The position numbers were made by a program, and so were the translations under genes. From positions 1 through 26,221 of the forward strand of contig JAZNKJ010000027.1 in assembly GCA_045578465.1 (NCBI GenBank): a DNA stretch of 26,221 nucleotides, in the 5' to 3' direction. Positions 1 through 5,695 of this stretch are shown piece by piece. A model generated the notes under the pieces. It did not search any database. It was given only the letters and a program-made list of their open reading frames with translations, and was not told the DNA's origin. The DNA is from SIG454 sp045578465 (lineage in GTDB: Bacteria; Bacillota; Clostridia; Monoglobales; Monoglobaceae). Numbering within the stretch: the stretch's first letter is position 1; every line of letters begins with the position of its first letter.

Positions 1-140
1 TTTGCCCATAAAAGAGCTTCCTGAGAGATTCTTTTTCCTTCTGCAACAAAGAGGGAAAGCTTCTGGCGAGAAGATTTTTTCTGCAAAGAAATGGTCTGCT
101 TGACTATTTTATTTTCACGACTTGATATATACTTAATCAT
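1..140 (-). CDS. RNA methyltransferase, TrmH/SpoU family (N-terminal fragment)
   Basis: The gene runs off the left edge, so only the first 46 codons are visible. The peptide opens MIKYISSRENKIVKQ and continues to FVAEGKRISQEAL. This is the usual start of YsgA-like SpoU/TrmH-family 2'-O-ribose methyltransferases: a short substrate-binding domain with the pattern Ixs..N..iK...L..kk.R...fxvEG.r...EAL. The ATG at 138-140 (minus) has AAGGA about 7 nt upstream. It lies downstream of rplT on the same strand, a common order in Firmicutes, but a terminator separates the two, so it depends on readthrough or on a promoter I cannot identify. The knotted catalytic domain lies outside the window, so the family call rests on the N-terminus and context alone. 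Confidence 0.72.
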   Translation of the reverse strand, partial: MIKYISSRENKIVKQTISLQKKSSRQKLSLFVAEGKRISQEALLWA

Positions 141-190
141 AATAATTTCCTTAATATAAATTAATGTCGTTTTTTGGCTTGATAAATCGC

Positions 191-226
191 AAAAAGTTAT
201 ACCCACGCGTGCGGGTATAACTTTTT
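191..226 (-). terminator. Terminator of the infC-rpmI-rplT operon
   Basis: A 14-bp perfect stem pairs 191-204 with 213-226 around an 8-nt loop. On the minus strand the 3' arm ends in TTTTT, 12 nt after the rplT stop codon. It also ends in TTTTT on the plus strand, so it may work in both directions. Confidence 0.85.
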
Positions 227-237
227 AAGCAATTAAA

Positions 238-582
238 TTATCTAACTTTTTCAACGAGCTTAGAGAATGCAGCAGGATCAGAAACTGCGATTTCTGCAAG
301 CATCTTTCTGTTGATTTCAATACCGTTCTTTTTAAGACCGTTCATGAACTTGCTGTAGCTCATACCGTTCATACGAGCAGCAGCATTGATTCTTGCGATC
401 CAAAGCTTTCTGAAATCTCTTTTCTTGTTTTTTCTGTCACGGTAAGCATATACCAATGACTTCATAACGGCCTGGTTGGCTGTTTTATATAATTTACTCT
501 TGGCACCTCTGTAACCTTTAGCCAGTTTTAATATCTTCTTGCGTCTTTTACGCGTGTGCATAGCACCTTTAACTCTTGCCAT
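238..582 (-). CDS. rplT: Large ribosomal subunit protein bL20
   Basis: bL20 is a primary 23S rRNA-binding protein needed early in 50S assembly. The 114-aa product begins MARVKGAMHTRKRRKKILK and contains the family signature KLAKGYRGAKSKLYK and the central DFRKLWIARINAAARMNG. It is close to the usual length of 115-119 aa. The basic N-terminal tail enters the ribosome core; the C-terminal half is the globular RNA-binding domain that in Bacillus and E. coli also binds the operon's own mRNA. It is the last gene of infC-rpmI-rplT, 31 nt after rpmI, with a GGAGCC-type ribosome site before the ATG. Its product is the expected repressor of the attenuator leader upstream of infC. The identification is certain; the autoregulation is inferred from the family and from the leader structure. 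Confidence 0.98.
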   Translation of the reverse strand: MARVKGAMHTRKRRKKILKLAKGYRGAKSKLYKTANQAVMKSLVYAYRDRKNKKRDFRKLWIARINAAARMNGMSYSKFMNGLKKNGIEINRKMLAEIAVSDPAAFSKLVEKVR

Positions 583-613
583 ATCTATAAGGCTCCTTTC
601 TGAAAATCAAATC

Positions 614-811
614 TTATTTGTAAGGTATCATACTCTTGATAGTAGCGCAGTTAGCTTTTGATAAATAACCGAGCTTTCTGAGCTTTCTTTTTCTTTTAGT
701 AGTCTTCTTGTTTAAAATGTGACTTCTGAAAGCCTTACCTCTTTTAACCTTGCCGTTTTTAGTAATGCCAAAACGCTTAGCTGCCCCTTTATGTGTTTTA
801 ATTTTAGGCAT
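614..811 (-). CDS. rpmI: Large ribosomal subunit protein bL35
   Basis: bL35 is a small basic protein of the 50S subunit. The 65-aa product starts MPKIKTHKGAAKRFGITKNG and carries the typical GKAFRSHIL and TKRKRKLRKLG segments; both length and sequence fit the family. It sits between infC and rplT in the standard order, 47 nt after infC and 31 nt before rplT. GGAGAC lies a few bases upstream of the ATG. Expression should follow the infC leader, since no terminator or promoter is visible within the operon. Confidence 0.98.
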   Translation of the reverse strand: MPKIKTHKGAAKRFGITKNGKVKRGKAFRSHILNKKTTKRKRKLRKLGYLSKANCATIKSMIPYK

Positions 812-858
812 AATATAAGTCTCCTTCCGTAAATGTTTTCGGTTTGACCGATAGAATG

Positions 859-1374
859 TTATACTTTCTTTGGTACAACGAACATAGCCATATTTCTTCC
901 TTCAAGCTTGATGCCCTTTTCAACAACACCAACCTCGGCCATGGCGTCCTGAACTCTGAGTAACAAGTCTTTGCCGATAGAGGAGTGGGTGATTTCACGG
1001 CCTCTGAAACGAACAGAAACTTTAACCTTGTCGCCGGACTTTAAGAATTTAATTCCCTGATTAACCTTTGTGTTAAAATCATGCTCATCAATATTAGGAC
1101 TAAGTCTTACTTCCTTAATATTAACAACCTTCTGGTTCTTACGAGCTTCTTTTTCTTTCTTTGCAAGTTCAAACTTGTGCTTGCCATAGTCCATAACTCT
1201 GCAAACAGGCGGTTTAGCCTGAGGAGCTATCTTAACCAGGTCAAGGTTGTGCTGTTCGGCGATCTTTTGAGCTTCCTTATTGGAAACGATACCAAGCTGT
1301 TCGCCGTCAGGACCGATAAGTCTGACTTCTGCATCTTTGATTTCTGAGTTAATCATTAAATCTTGTTTAGCTAT
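859..1374 (-). CDS. infC: Translation initiation factor IF-3, probable AUA start
   Basis: IF-3 binds the 30S subunit, blocks premature 50S joining and proofreads the start codon and initiator tRNA. The N-terminal domain carries INSEIKDAEVRLIG and AKPPVCRVMDYGK; the linker is lysine-rich (FELAKKEKEARKNQKVV); the C-terminal domain has KEVRLSPNIDEHDFNTK and GDKVKVSVRFRGREITH. I start the gene at ATA (1372-1374) rather than at the ATG at 1354-1356. GGAGGTG (1382-1388) ends 7 nt before ATA but 25 nt before ATG. The six added residues (MAKQDL) also bring the N-terminus to exactly the length of Bacillus IF-3 (MISKDFIINEQI against MAKQDLMINSEI). The product is then 171 aa. Non-AUG starts (AUU, AUC, AUA) are a known conserved feature of infC and let IF-3 repress its own translation. 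Identity is certain; the start is a strong inference. Confidence 0.95.
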   Translation of the reverse strand: MAKQDLMINSEIKDAEVRLIGPDGEQLGIVSNKEAQKIAEQHNLDLVKIAPQAKPPVCRVMDYGKHKFELAKKEKEARKNQKVVNIKEVRLSPNIDEHDFNTKVNQGIKFLKSGDKVKVSVRFRGREITHSSIGKDLLLRVQDAMAEVGVVEKGIKLEGRNMAMFVVPKKV

Positions 1375-1518
1375 GTCGGAACACCTCCAAAAAATATTAG
1401 CACCTTTTTACATAAAAAAAGCGCGAGAGCATAGCTTCCGCACAAAAATATCAAAATAAATTGATGAGCCCTTTTGCACCACTTTGCGAAGGGGAGAAGC
1501 GGAAAACTTCTGCTTTAC
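1375..1518 (-). promoter_or_regulatory. Candidate L20-type leader upstream of infC
   Basis: An untranslated leader of about 140 nt lies between the promoter and infC. In transcript order it holds a small hairpin (AGAAG/CTTCT) with TTCCGC at its loop and 3' side (plus-strand positions 1499-1504), a short ATCAA/TTGAT hairpin, a factor-independent terminator (1414-1443), then the infC ribosome site. TTCCGC can pair perfectly with GCGGAA (1436-1441) in the 5' arm of the terminator, giving an antiterminator. In Bacillus the same operon has an L20-binding leader controlled by attenuation. The assignment here rests on position and on these pairings, not on a covariance-model match. Confidence 0.7.
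1414..1443 (-). terminator. Attenuator in the infC leader
   Basis: On the minus strand, GTGCGGAAGC pairs with GCTCTCGCGC around a TAT loop (10 positions with one mismatch and two G-U pairs) and is followed by seven T (1414-1420). It lies 40 nt upstream of the infC start and downstream of the promoter, so it must be a regulated premature terminator. Confidence 0.85.
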
Positions 1519-1524
1519 CAAGAA

Positions 1525-1553
1525 ATAATATCATTATTTATTCTCTTTGTCAA
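1525..1553 (-). promoter_or_regulatory. SigA-type promoter of infC-rpmI-rplT
   Basis: On the minus strand, TTGACA (1548-1553) and TATTAT (1525-1530) are separated by 17 nt. Transcription should start near 1518. It is divergent from the rplS promoter about 50 bp away. Confidence 0.9.
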
Positions 1554-1604
1554 GGGTTTTTTGAAAAAAGTTTAGATAAATTTGAAATTTTTTCAAAAAA
1601 AGAC

Positions 1605-1633
1605 TTGCATTTTAAAAAGTTGTGTGCTATAAT
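1605..1633 (+). promoter_or_regulatory. SigA-type promoter of rplS
   Basis: TTGCAT (1605-1610), a 17-nt spacer, then a perfect TATAAT (1628-1633). The -35 region lies inside an 18-bp stretch (1596-1613) that is identical in the rpsT promoter. Confidence 0.9.
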
Positions 1634-1639
1634 CAAGTA

Positions 1640-1712
1640 GTTATTTACGGGATAGTCCGCTGTTTGCCCCTTTCTGATTGGGAGCTTATATGAATGTCCT
1701 AGGATGAAAGGA
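1640..1712 (+). promoter_or_regulatory. Candidate L19 leader upstream of rplS
   Basis: A leader of about 80 nt lies between the predicted transcription start and rplS. An outer helix can form between GGGATA (1649-1654) and TGTCCT (1695-1700). It encloses an inner helix between GCCCC (1666-1670) and GGGAGC (1680-1685) with one bulged A. Low-GC Gram-positives are known to carry an L19 leader at this position. I did not check it against a model, and no terminator is visible, so control would be at the level of translation. Confidence 0.55.
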
Positions 1713-1720
1713 TGTATAAA

Positions 1721-2062
1721 ATGAACATTTTAGAACAAATTACTCAGGAACAAATCAGAACAGACCTTCCTAAATTTAACATTGGTGATACCATCCGCAT
1801 ATATGTTAAAATTATTGAAGGAACAAGAGAAAGAATTCAGATGTTTGAAGGAACTGTTATCAAGAAGAACCACGGCGGTATTCAGGAAACATTCACAGTA
1901 AGAAGAGTTTCTTACGGCGTTGGCGTTGAGAGAACATTCCCAATGAATTCTCCAAAAATCGACAAGATTGAAGTTACCAGACGCGGTAAGGTAAGAAGAG
2001 CTAAGCTTTATTACTTAAGAGACAGAGTTGGTAAAGCTGCTAAAGTTAAGGAAAGAATTTAA
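1721..2062 (+). CDS. rplS: Large ribosomal subunit protein bL19
   Basis: bL19 sits at the 30S-50S interface. The product carries the family core DLPKFNIGDTIRIYVKIIEG, followed by RERIQMFEGTVIKKNHGG, TFTVRRVSYGVGVERTFPM and the basic end RRGKVRRAKLYYLRDRVGK. I start at the ATG at 1721 (113 aa, MNILEQITQ), which has AAAGG 9 nt upstream. The in-frame ATG at 1712 directly abuts that AAAGG and would add three residues not usual for the family. It is driven by its own promoter and a structured leader. A weak hairpin follows, then lepB. Confidence 0.98.
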   Translation: MNILEQITQEQIRTDLPKFNIGDTIRIYVKIIEGTRERIQMFEGTVIKKNHGGIQETFTVRRVSYGVGVERTFPMNSPKIDKIEVTRRGKVRRAKLYYLRDRVGKAAKVKERI

Positions 2063-2074
2063 TAACGAAATTCT

Positions 2075-2105
2075 AAAGGTGGTTATGTTTTCATAATCAC
2101 CTTTT
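2075..2105 (+). terminator. Weak terminator-like hairpin after rplS
   Basis: A 13-bp stem, 2075-2087 with 2092-2104 and one G-T pair, has a TTTT loop. The tail is only CTTTTAACTTT, so part of the transcription probably continues into lepB. Confidence 0.55.
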
Positions 2106-2136
2106 AACTTTAAATTAGTTGTGGAGGGATTTAATA

Positions 2137-2805
2137 ATGGATAACATGAATGAAAACAACATTTCTGAAGAAACAGAAGAAATAATCCAGGAAGAGCCTG
2201 TAAGCAGTTGGAAAACAGGTTGGAAAAAAGAGCTTCGCGACTGGATTGAAGCTATTGTTATTGCGGTTGTTGTTGCTTTGGTTTTAAGAAACTTCGTTCT
2301 TACTCTTGCTTTGGTTGACGGTGCAAGTATGGAAAGAACTTTAAGTCATGGAGACAGACTATATGTAAATAAAGTTTTCTATTCTCCCGAAAAAGGCGAC
2401 ATTGTTATAATTGATACCGAGAAGCATCCACAGGGTCCTCTCGTTAAAAGAGTTATTGCAACAGAAGGGGACACGATTTATATAGACCGAGTTTCAGGTA
2501 TGGTTTATGTTAATGACGAACTTTTAGAAGAGGATTATATAAAAGGAAAGACTGTTCTCCCTGTGCAAAAAGATAATCTTGGTATTGTAAGAGGCTATTA
2601 TGGTGAACTTGCTGAAATTTTTGCAGACCCATCATATAGTCGCCAGAATCCAATAAAATTGGGAGAAGGCGAAGTTTTTGCTATGGGCGACAATCGTGAA
2701 AACAGTAGTGACAGCAGAAATCTCGGTATCTTTACAGAAGACGAGATTATGGGCCACGCAGTTTTCAGATTTTGGCCATTTAATAAAATTGAAATGCTTG
2801 ATTAG
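2137..2805 (+). CDS. lepB: Signal peptidase I
   Basis: A membrane-bound serine protease that removes signal peptides from exported proteins on the outer face of the membrane. The 222-aa product has an acidic cytoplasmic N-terminus (residues 1-24), one membrane segment (about 36-58, IEAIVIAVVVALVLRNFVL), then the catalytic motif DGASMERTL with Ser64. The general base is Lys104 in PLVKRVIA. The conserved GDNRENSSDSR box is at 184-194. The start is the ATG at 2137, with GGAGGG 8 nt upstream; the earlier in-frame start at 2119 lacks such a site. The length fits the single-spanning Gram-positive type. It is followed by rbgA after 11 nt, so the two are cotranscribed. In Clostridia the order rplS-lepB-rbgA-rnhB-yraN is common. 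Confidence 0.97.
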   Translation: MDNMNENNISEETEEIIQEEPVSSWKTGWKKELRDWIEAIVIAVVVALVLRNFVLTLALVDGASMERTLSHGDRLYVNKVFYSPEKGDIVIIDTEKHPQGPLVKRVIATEGDTIYIDRVSGMVYVNDELLEEDYIKGKTVLPVQKDNLGIVRGYYGELAEIFADPSYSRQNPIKLGEGEVFAMGDNRENSSDSRNLGIFTEDEIMGHAVFRFWPFNKIEMLD

Positions 2806-2816
2806 AGGTAATAAAA

Positions 2817-3677
2817 ATGGAATTACAATGGTTTCCGGGGCATATGGCGAAAACCCGCCGTTTGCTTAAAGAAAACATAAAGCTTGTTGATGTTGTTATT
2901 GAGCTTGTTGATGCAAGACTTCCTTTATCATCAAGAAACCCTGAAATTGATAAAATTGTAGGAAATAAACCAAGAATTGTTGTTTTGAATAAAAGCGATA
3001 TGGCGGATAGTGCAACCAACAAACAATGGATTTCCTGGTTTAAACAAAAAGGAATTTCGGCTGTTGAAATAAATAGTTTGAGTGGACAGGGGATAACAGG
3101 GATTGACCGTGAAATTGAAAAGGTTCTGGCGGAAAAATTCCGCAAGGATGAAGAGAGAGGAATTCAAAGACATGCCGTTAAAATGATGGTTGCCGGGATT
3201 CCTAATGTAGGGAAATCTTCATTTATAAATAAGCTTTCCAAAAGAGCGGCAACAAAGACGGGAAACAGACCTGGTGTTACTCAGGCTAAACAATGGATAA
3301 GAATAGCAGGAAAGTATGAGCTTTTAGACACTCCCGGTATCCTCTGGCCTAAGTTTGAGGACAAAGATGCGGCTATGCGAATAGCATTTACAGGCGGAAT
3401 AAAAGATGAAATAATGGATATTGAAGAACTTGCTTTTTATCTTGTGGATTATCTTAAAAAGAATTATCCTGAAAATTTACAGGAAAGATATAAGCTCGAC
3501 GAAGGCTTTGTTGAGATAGAAAGCTATGAACTTCTTGAACTAATCGGCAGGAAAAGAGGCTGTATTGTATCAGGGGGTAATGTTGATATGTTACGCGCTT
3601 CAAATCTTATTCTGGACGATTTCAGGAGTGCGAAAATCGGCAATATTTCTCTTGAAAAACCATCTATGTATAAATAA
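2817..3677 (+). CDS. rbgA: Ribosome biogenesis GTPase RbgA (YlqF)
   Basis: RbgA is an essential GTPase in Bacillus for late 50S subunit assembly. The 286-aa product starts MELQWFPGHMAKTRRLL, the typical RbgA N-terminus. The G motifs occur in circularly permuted order: G4 NKSD at 58-61, G1 GIPNVGKSS at 127-135, the RPGVTQ switch at 151-156 and G3 DTPG at 171-174. The C-terminal domain after about residue 200 binds the ribosome. A ribosome site (AGAGGT) precedes the ATG. It lies in the rplS-lepB-rbgA-rnhB cluster, so ribosome assembly sits beside ribosomal protein genes. A terminator-like hairpin follows immediately, separating it from rnhB. Confidence 0.96.
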   Translation: MELQWFPGHMAKTRRLLKENIKLVDVVIELVDARLPLSSRNPEIDKIVGNKPRIVVLNKSDMADSATNKQWISWFKQKGISAVEINSLSGQGITGIDREIEKVLAEKFRKDEERGIQRHAVKMMVAGIPNVGKSSFINKLSKRAATKTGNRPGVTQAKQWIRIAGKYELLDTPGILWPKFEDKDAAMRIAFTGGIKDEIMDIEELAFYLVDYLKKNYPENLQERYKLDEGFVEIESYELLELIGRKRGCIVSGGNVDMLRASNLILDDFRSAKIGNISLEKPSMYK

Positions 3678-3680
3678 CGA

Positions 3681-3706
3681 AATGCCGACTTATGTCGGTA
3701 TTTTTT
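3681..3706 (+). terminator. Intra-operon terminator between rbgA and rnhB
   Basis: A 9-bp stem pairs 3681-3689 with 3694-3702 around a TTAT loop, and the run of T reaches 3706. It is a good factor-independent terminator placed between two genes usually cotranscribed. The GGAGGG of rnhB begins 3 nt after the T run. Confidence 0.75.
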
Positions 3707-3721
3707 GTGGAGGGAAAAGGT

Positions 3722-4324
3722 ATGTTGGAGTTTGAAAATAAATTTTACGAAGAAGGTAAAACTCTCATTGCAGGGGTGGATGAAGCAGGAAGAGGACCAC
3801 TTGCGGGTCCTGTTTGTGCGGCGGCGGTTATTCTTCCAAAAGGCCTCATTATAGAGGGCGTAAATGACTCTAAAAAGCTTACTGAAAAGAAGAGGGACTT
3901 GCTTTTTGACGAGATAAAGGAAAAAGCAATTGCTTATTCAATTCAGTTTGCCTACCCTGAGGAAATAGACAGCATTAACATAAGACAAGCAACCCACAAA
4001 GCTATGGCGGATGCAGTTAAAAATCTCGGGATTTCTCCTGAACATGTTTTAATTGATGGAAACGATAACATTCCCTTTGAAATTCCATATACATATATAG
4101 TAAAAGGTGACGCAAAATCCCAAACAATTGCGGCAGCGTCTATTTTGGCAAAGGTTAGCCGAGACAGACTTATGGTTGAACTTGATAAAGAATATCCTGA
4201 GTATGGCTTTGCAAAGCATAAAGGCTACGGAACAAAGGCGCATATGGAAGCTATACAGAAATTCGGAGTAACTAAGGTACACAGAAAGTCTTTTATGACA
4301 GATAAGGTTTTAGGAAAAGCATAA
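3722..4324 (+). CDS. rnhB: Ribonuclease HII
   Basis: RNase HII cleaves the RNA strand of RNA-DNA hybrids and starts removal of single ribonucleotides from DNA. The 200-aa product carries IAGVDEAGRGPLAGPV with Asp20 and Glu21, LIDGND with Asp112, and VKGDAKSQTIAAASILAKV with Asp130, together the DEDD metal-binding set. The C-terminal YGFAKHKGYGTKAH segment is also typical. I chose the ATG at 3722, with GGAGGG 7 nt upstream. The upstream in-frame ATG at 3692 lies inside the loop of the preceding terminator and has no ribosome site. The stop codon overlaps the yraN start by one base (TAATG), so translation of the two is coupled. Confidence 0.97.
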   Translation: MLEFENKFYEEGKTLIAGVDEAGRGPLAGPVCAAAVILPKGLIIEGVNDSKKLTEKKRDLLFDEIKEKAIAYSIQFAYPEEIDSINIRQATHKAMADAVKNLGISPEHVLIDGNDNIPFEIPYTYIVKGDAKSQTIAAASILAKVSRDRLMVELDKEYPEYGFAKHKGYGTKAHMEAIQKFGVTKVHRKSFMTDKVLGKA

Positions 4325-4704
4325 TGAATATGTATAAAAAACTTGTTGGAAACATAGGCGAGGATATTGCCAGCGATTATCTTAAAAAGAAAAAATATAA
4401 GATTTTAGAGAAGAATTTTACGGCCGGGAAAGGCGAAATAGATATAATTGCCTTAAAGGATAAAACTACGGTTTTTATTGAAGTTAAGACAAGACAGAAT
4501 GAAGATTTTGGCACTCCGGCAGAAGCGGTTGATTTAAGAAAAAGGAAGAAGCTTATTGAAACTGCAACACGATATATAAGCGAGAAAAATCCTGACACAG
4601 CTTTTCGTTTTGATGTTATTGAGGTTTATGGCTGTTTAAAGGATGGAGAGTTTTATTTTGAAAAAATTGAGCATATTGAGGATGCGTTTGGAGTGAATTA
4701 TTAG
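4324..4704 (+). CDS. yraN: YraN family (UPF0102) nuclease-fold protein
   Basis: A 126-aa protein of the UPF0102/YraN family, which has an endonuclease-like fold and is often encoded beside rnhB. No firm cellular role is established; a part in DNA processing or repair is usually assumed. Visible family motifs are GNIGEDIASDYL near the start, GEIDIIALKDK with Glu38 and Asp40, and FIEVKTRQ with Glu53 and Lys55, which match a PD-(D/E)XK-type active site. The start ATG overlaps the rnhB stop by one base and has AGGA 8 nt upstream. The stop in turn overlaps the GTG of the dipeptidase by one base, so rnhB, yraN and the dipeptidase form a coupled trio. Confidence 0.93.
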   Translation: MNMYKKLVGNIGEDIASDYLKKKKYKILEKNFTAGKGEIDIIALKDKTTVFIEVKTRQNEDFGTPAEAVDLRKRKKLIETATRYISEKNPDTAFRFDVIEVYGCLKDGEFYFEKIEHIEDAFGVNY

Positions 4705-5624
4705 TGGGTTACAGAATTTTTGATGCACACGCCGATACTATGAGTAAGCTGTATGAAAACTGCGGAAACATCAAAAGAAATAGTTGCCACATTGACCTTG
4801 AACGGATGAAAAATTTTGAGGGATATACTCAGGTTTTTGCAGCTTTTGCTGATAAAAATGCCATAAAGGAAACTCCAAAAAAATATGCTAAAAAGCTTAT
4901 AGAAAAATATAAAAACGAGACTGTTTCTTGCGGAATTTCTCATATTCAAACTGCGAAAGATCTGGAAAGAACAGGCCATTCTTCAATTCTGTCAATTGAG
5001 GGCGGAGAAGCCATAGAAGGAAAGATTGATACTCTTTATGAGTTTTTTGACCTCGGCGTAAGAATTATGACCCTCACATGGAATTACGACAATGAAATTT
5101 CAGGCGGGATAGGAGAGAATGAAAAGGGAGTAACACCTTTCGGTAAGACCACTATAAAAGAAATGAATAAGCTTGGGATGGCAGTGGATGTGTCCCACAT
5201 ATCCGAAAAAGGCTTTTGGGATGTCTTTGCTATATCCGAAAAGCCGTTTATTGCGTCTCATTCCAATGTGAAAAAACTTTGTAATCATCCGAGAAATCTT
5301 TCCGATGAGCAGATAAAAGCTATAATTGAGCGTGGCGGAGTAATCGGCATAAATTTTTATCCGCTGTTCTTAGACGAGAGTGGCAAATGCACCATGGAAA
5401 AAATTTTGGAGCATATTGAATATATTTTGGAAATGGGCGGAGAAAATAATATAGGGATCGGCTCAGACTTTGACGGAATTGAGTATTTGCCAGAGGGAAT
5501 GTCGGGTAGTGAGGATATGGAAAGGCTGATTTCTCTTATGGAAAAGCGAAATTATGGAAAAGAAATTATAAATAAACTGTTATTTGAGAATTTTTCAAGA
5601 GTTTTAGGGGCGATTTTTGCCTAA
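4704..5624 (+). CDS. Membrane dipeptidase family protein (peptidase M19)
   Basis: A zinc-dependent hydrolase of the renal dipeptidase (M19) family, which cleaves dipeptides, often with a D-residue at the second position. The 306-aa product keeps the expected metal ligands: His9 and Asp11 in DAHADT, a Glu in LSIEGGEA (99-103), His165 in DVSHIS, His186 in ASHSN, and the conserved Asp255 in GSDFDG. There is no signal peptide, so it is probably cytoplasmic despite the family name. It starts with GTG directly overlapping the yraN stop. Substrate is unknown; peptide or peptidoglycan-fragment recycling is possible. Its pairing with rnhB and yraN has no obvious functional reason. Confidence 0.92.
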   Translation: MGYRIFDAHADTMSKLYENCGNIKRNSCHIDLERMKNFEGYTQVFAAFADKNAIKETPKKYAKKLIEKYKNETVSCGISHIQTAKDLERTGHSSILSIEGGEAIEGKIDTLYEFFDLGVRIMTLTWNYDNEISGGIGENEKGVTPFGKTTIKEMNKLGMAVDVSHISEKGFWDVFAISEKPFIASHSNVKKLCNHPRNLSDEQIKAIIERGGVIGINFYPLFLDESGKCTMEKILEHIEYILEMGGENNIGIGSDFDGIEYLPEGMSGSEDMERLISLMEKRNYGKEIINKLLFENFSRVLGAIFA

Positions 5625-5629
5625 AACTA

Positions 5630-5658
5630 TTGCAATTTCTGGCAAGATGTAGTAAAAT
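5630..5658 (+). promoter_or_regulatory. Probable promoter of the aminotransferase-proC operon
   Basis: TTGCAA (5630-5635), a 17-nt spacer and TAAAAT (5653-5658) lie between the dipeptidase stop and the next ribosome site. It is weaker than the other promoters in the window. Confidence 0.6.
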
Positions 5659-5695
5659 GTTGTCATATATCATTTTTTGACATTTGGAGGTTAAT

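Noticed and set aside
804..998. A 64-codon minus-strand frame across the infC end and the rpmI gap
   Set aside because: It overlaps infC in another frame and its sequence matches nothing. The conserved genes explain the region.
3692..3721. An upstream in-frame ATG for rnhB
   Set aside because: It falls in the loop of the preceding terminator and has no ribosome site, while the ATG at 3722 has a good one.
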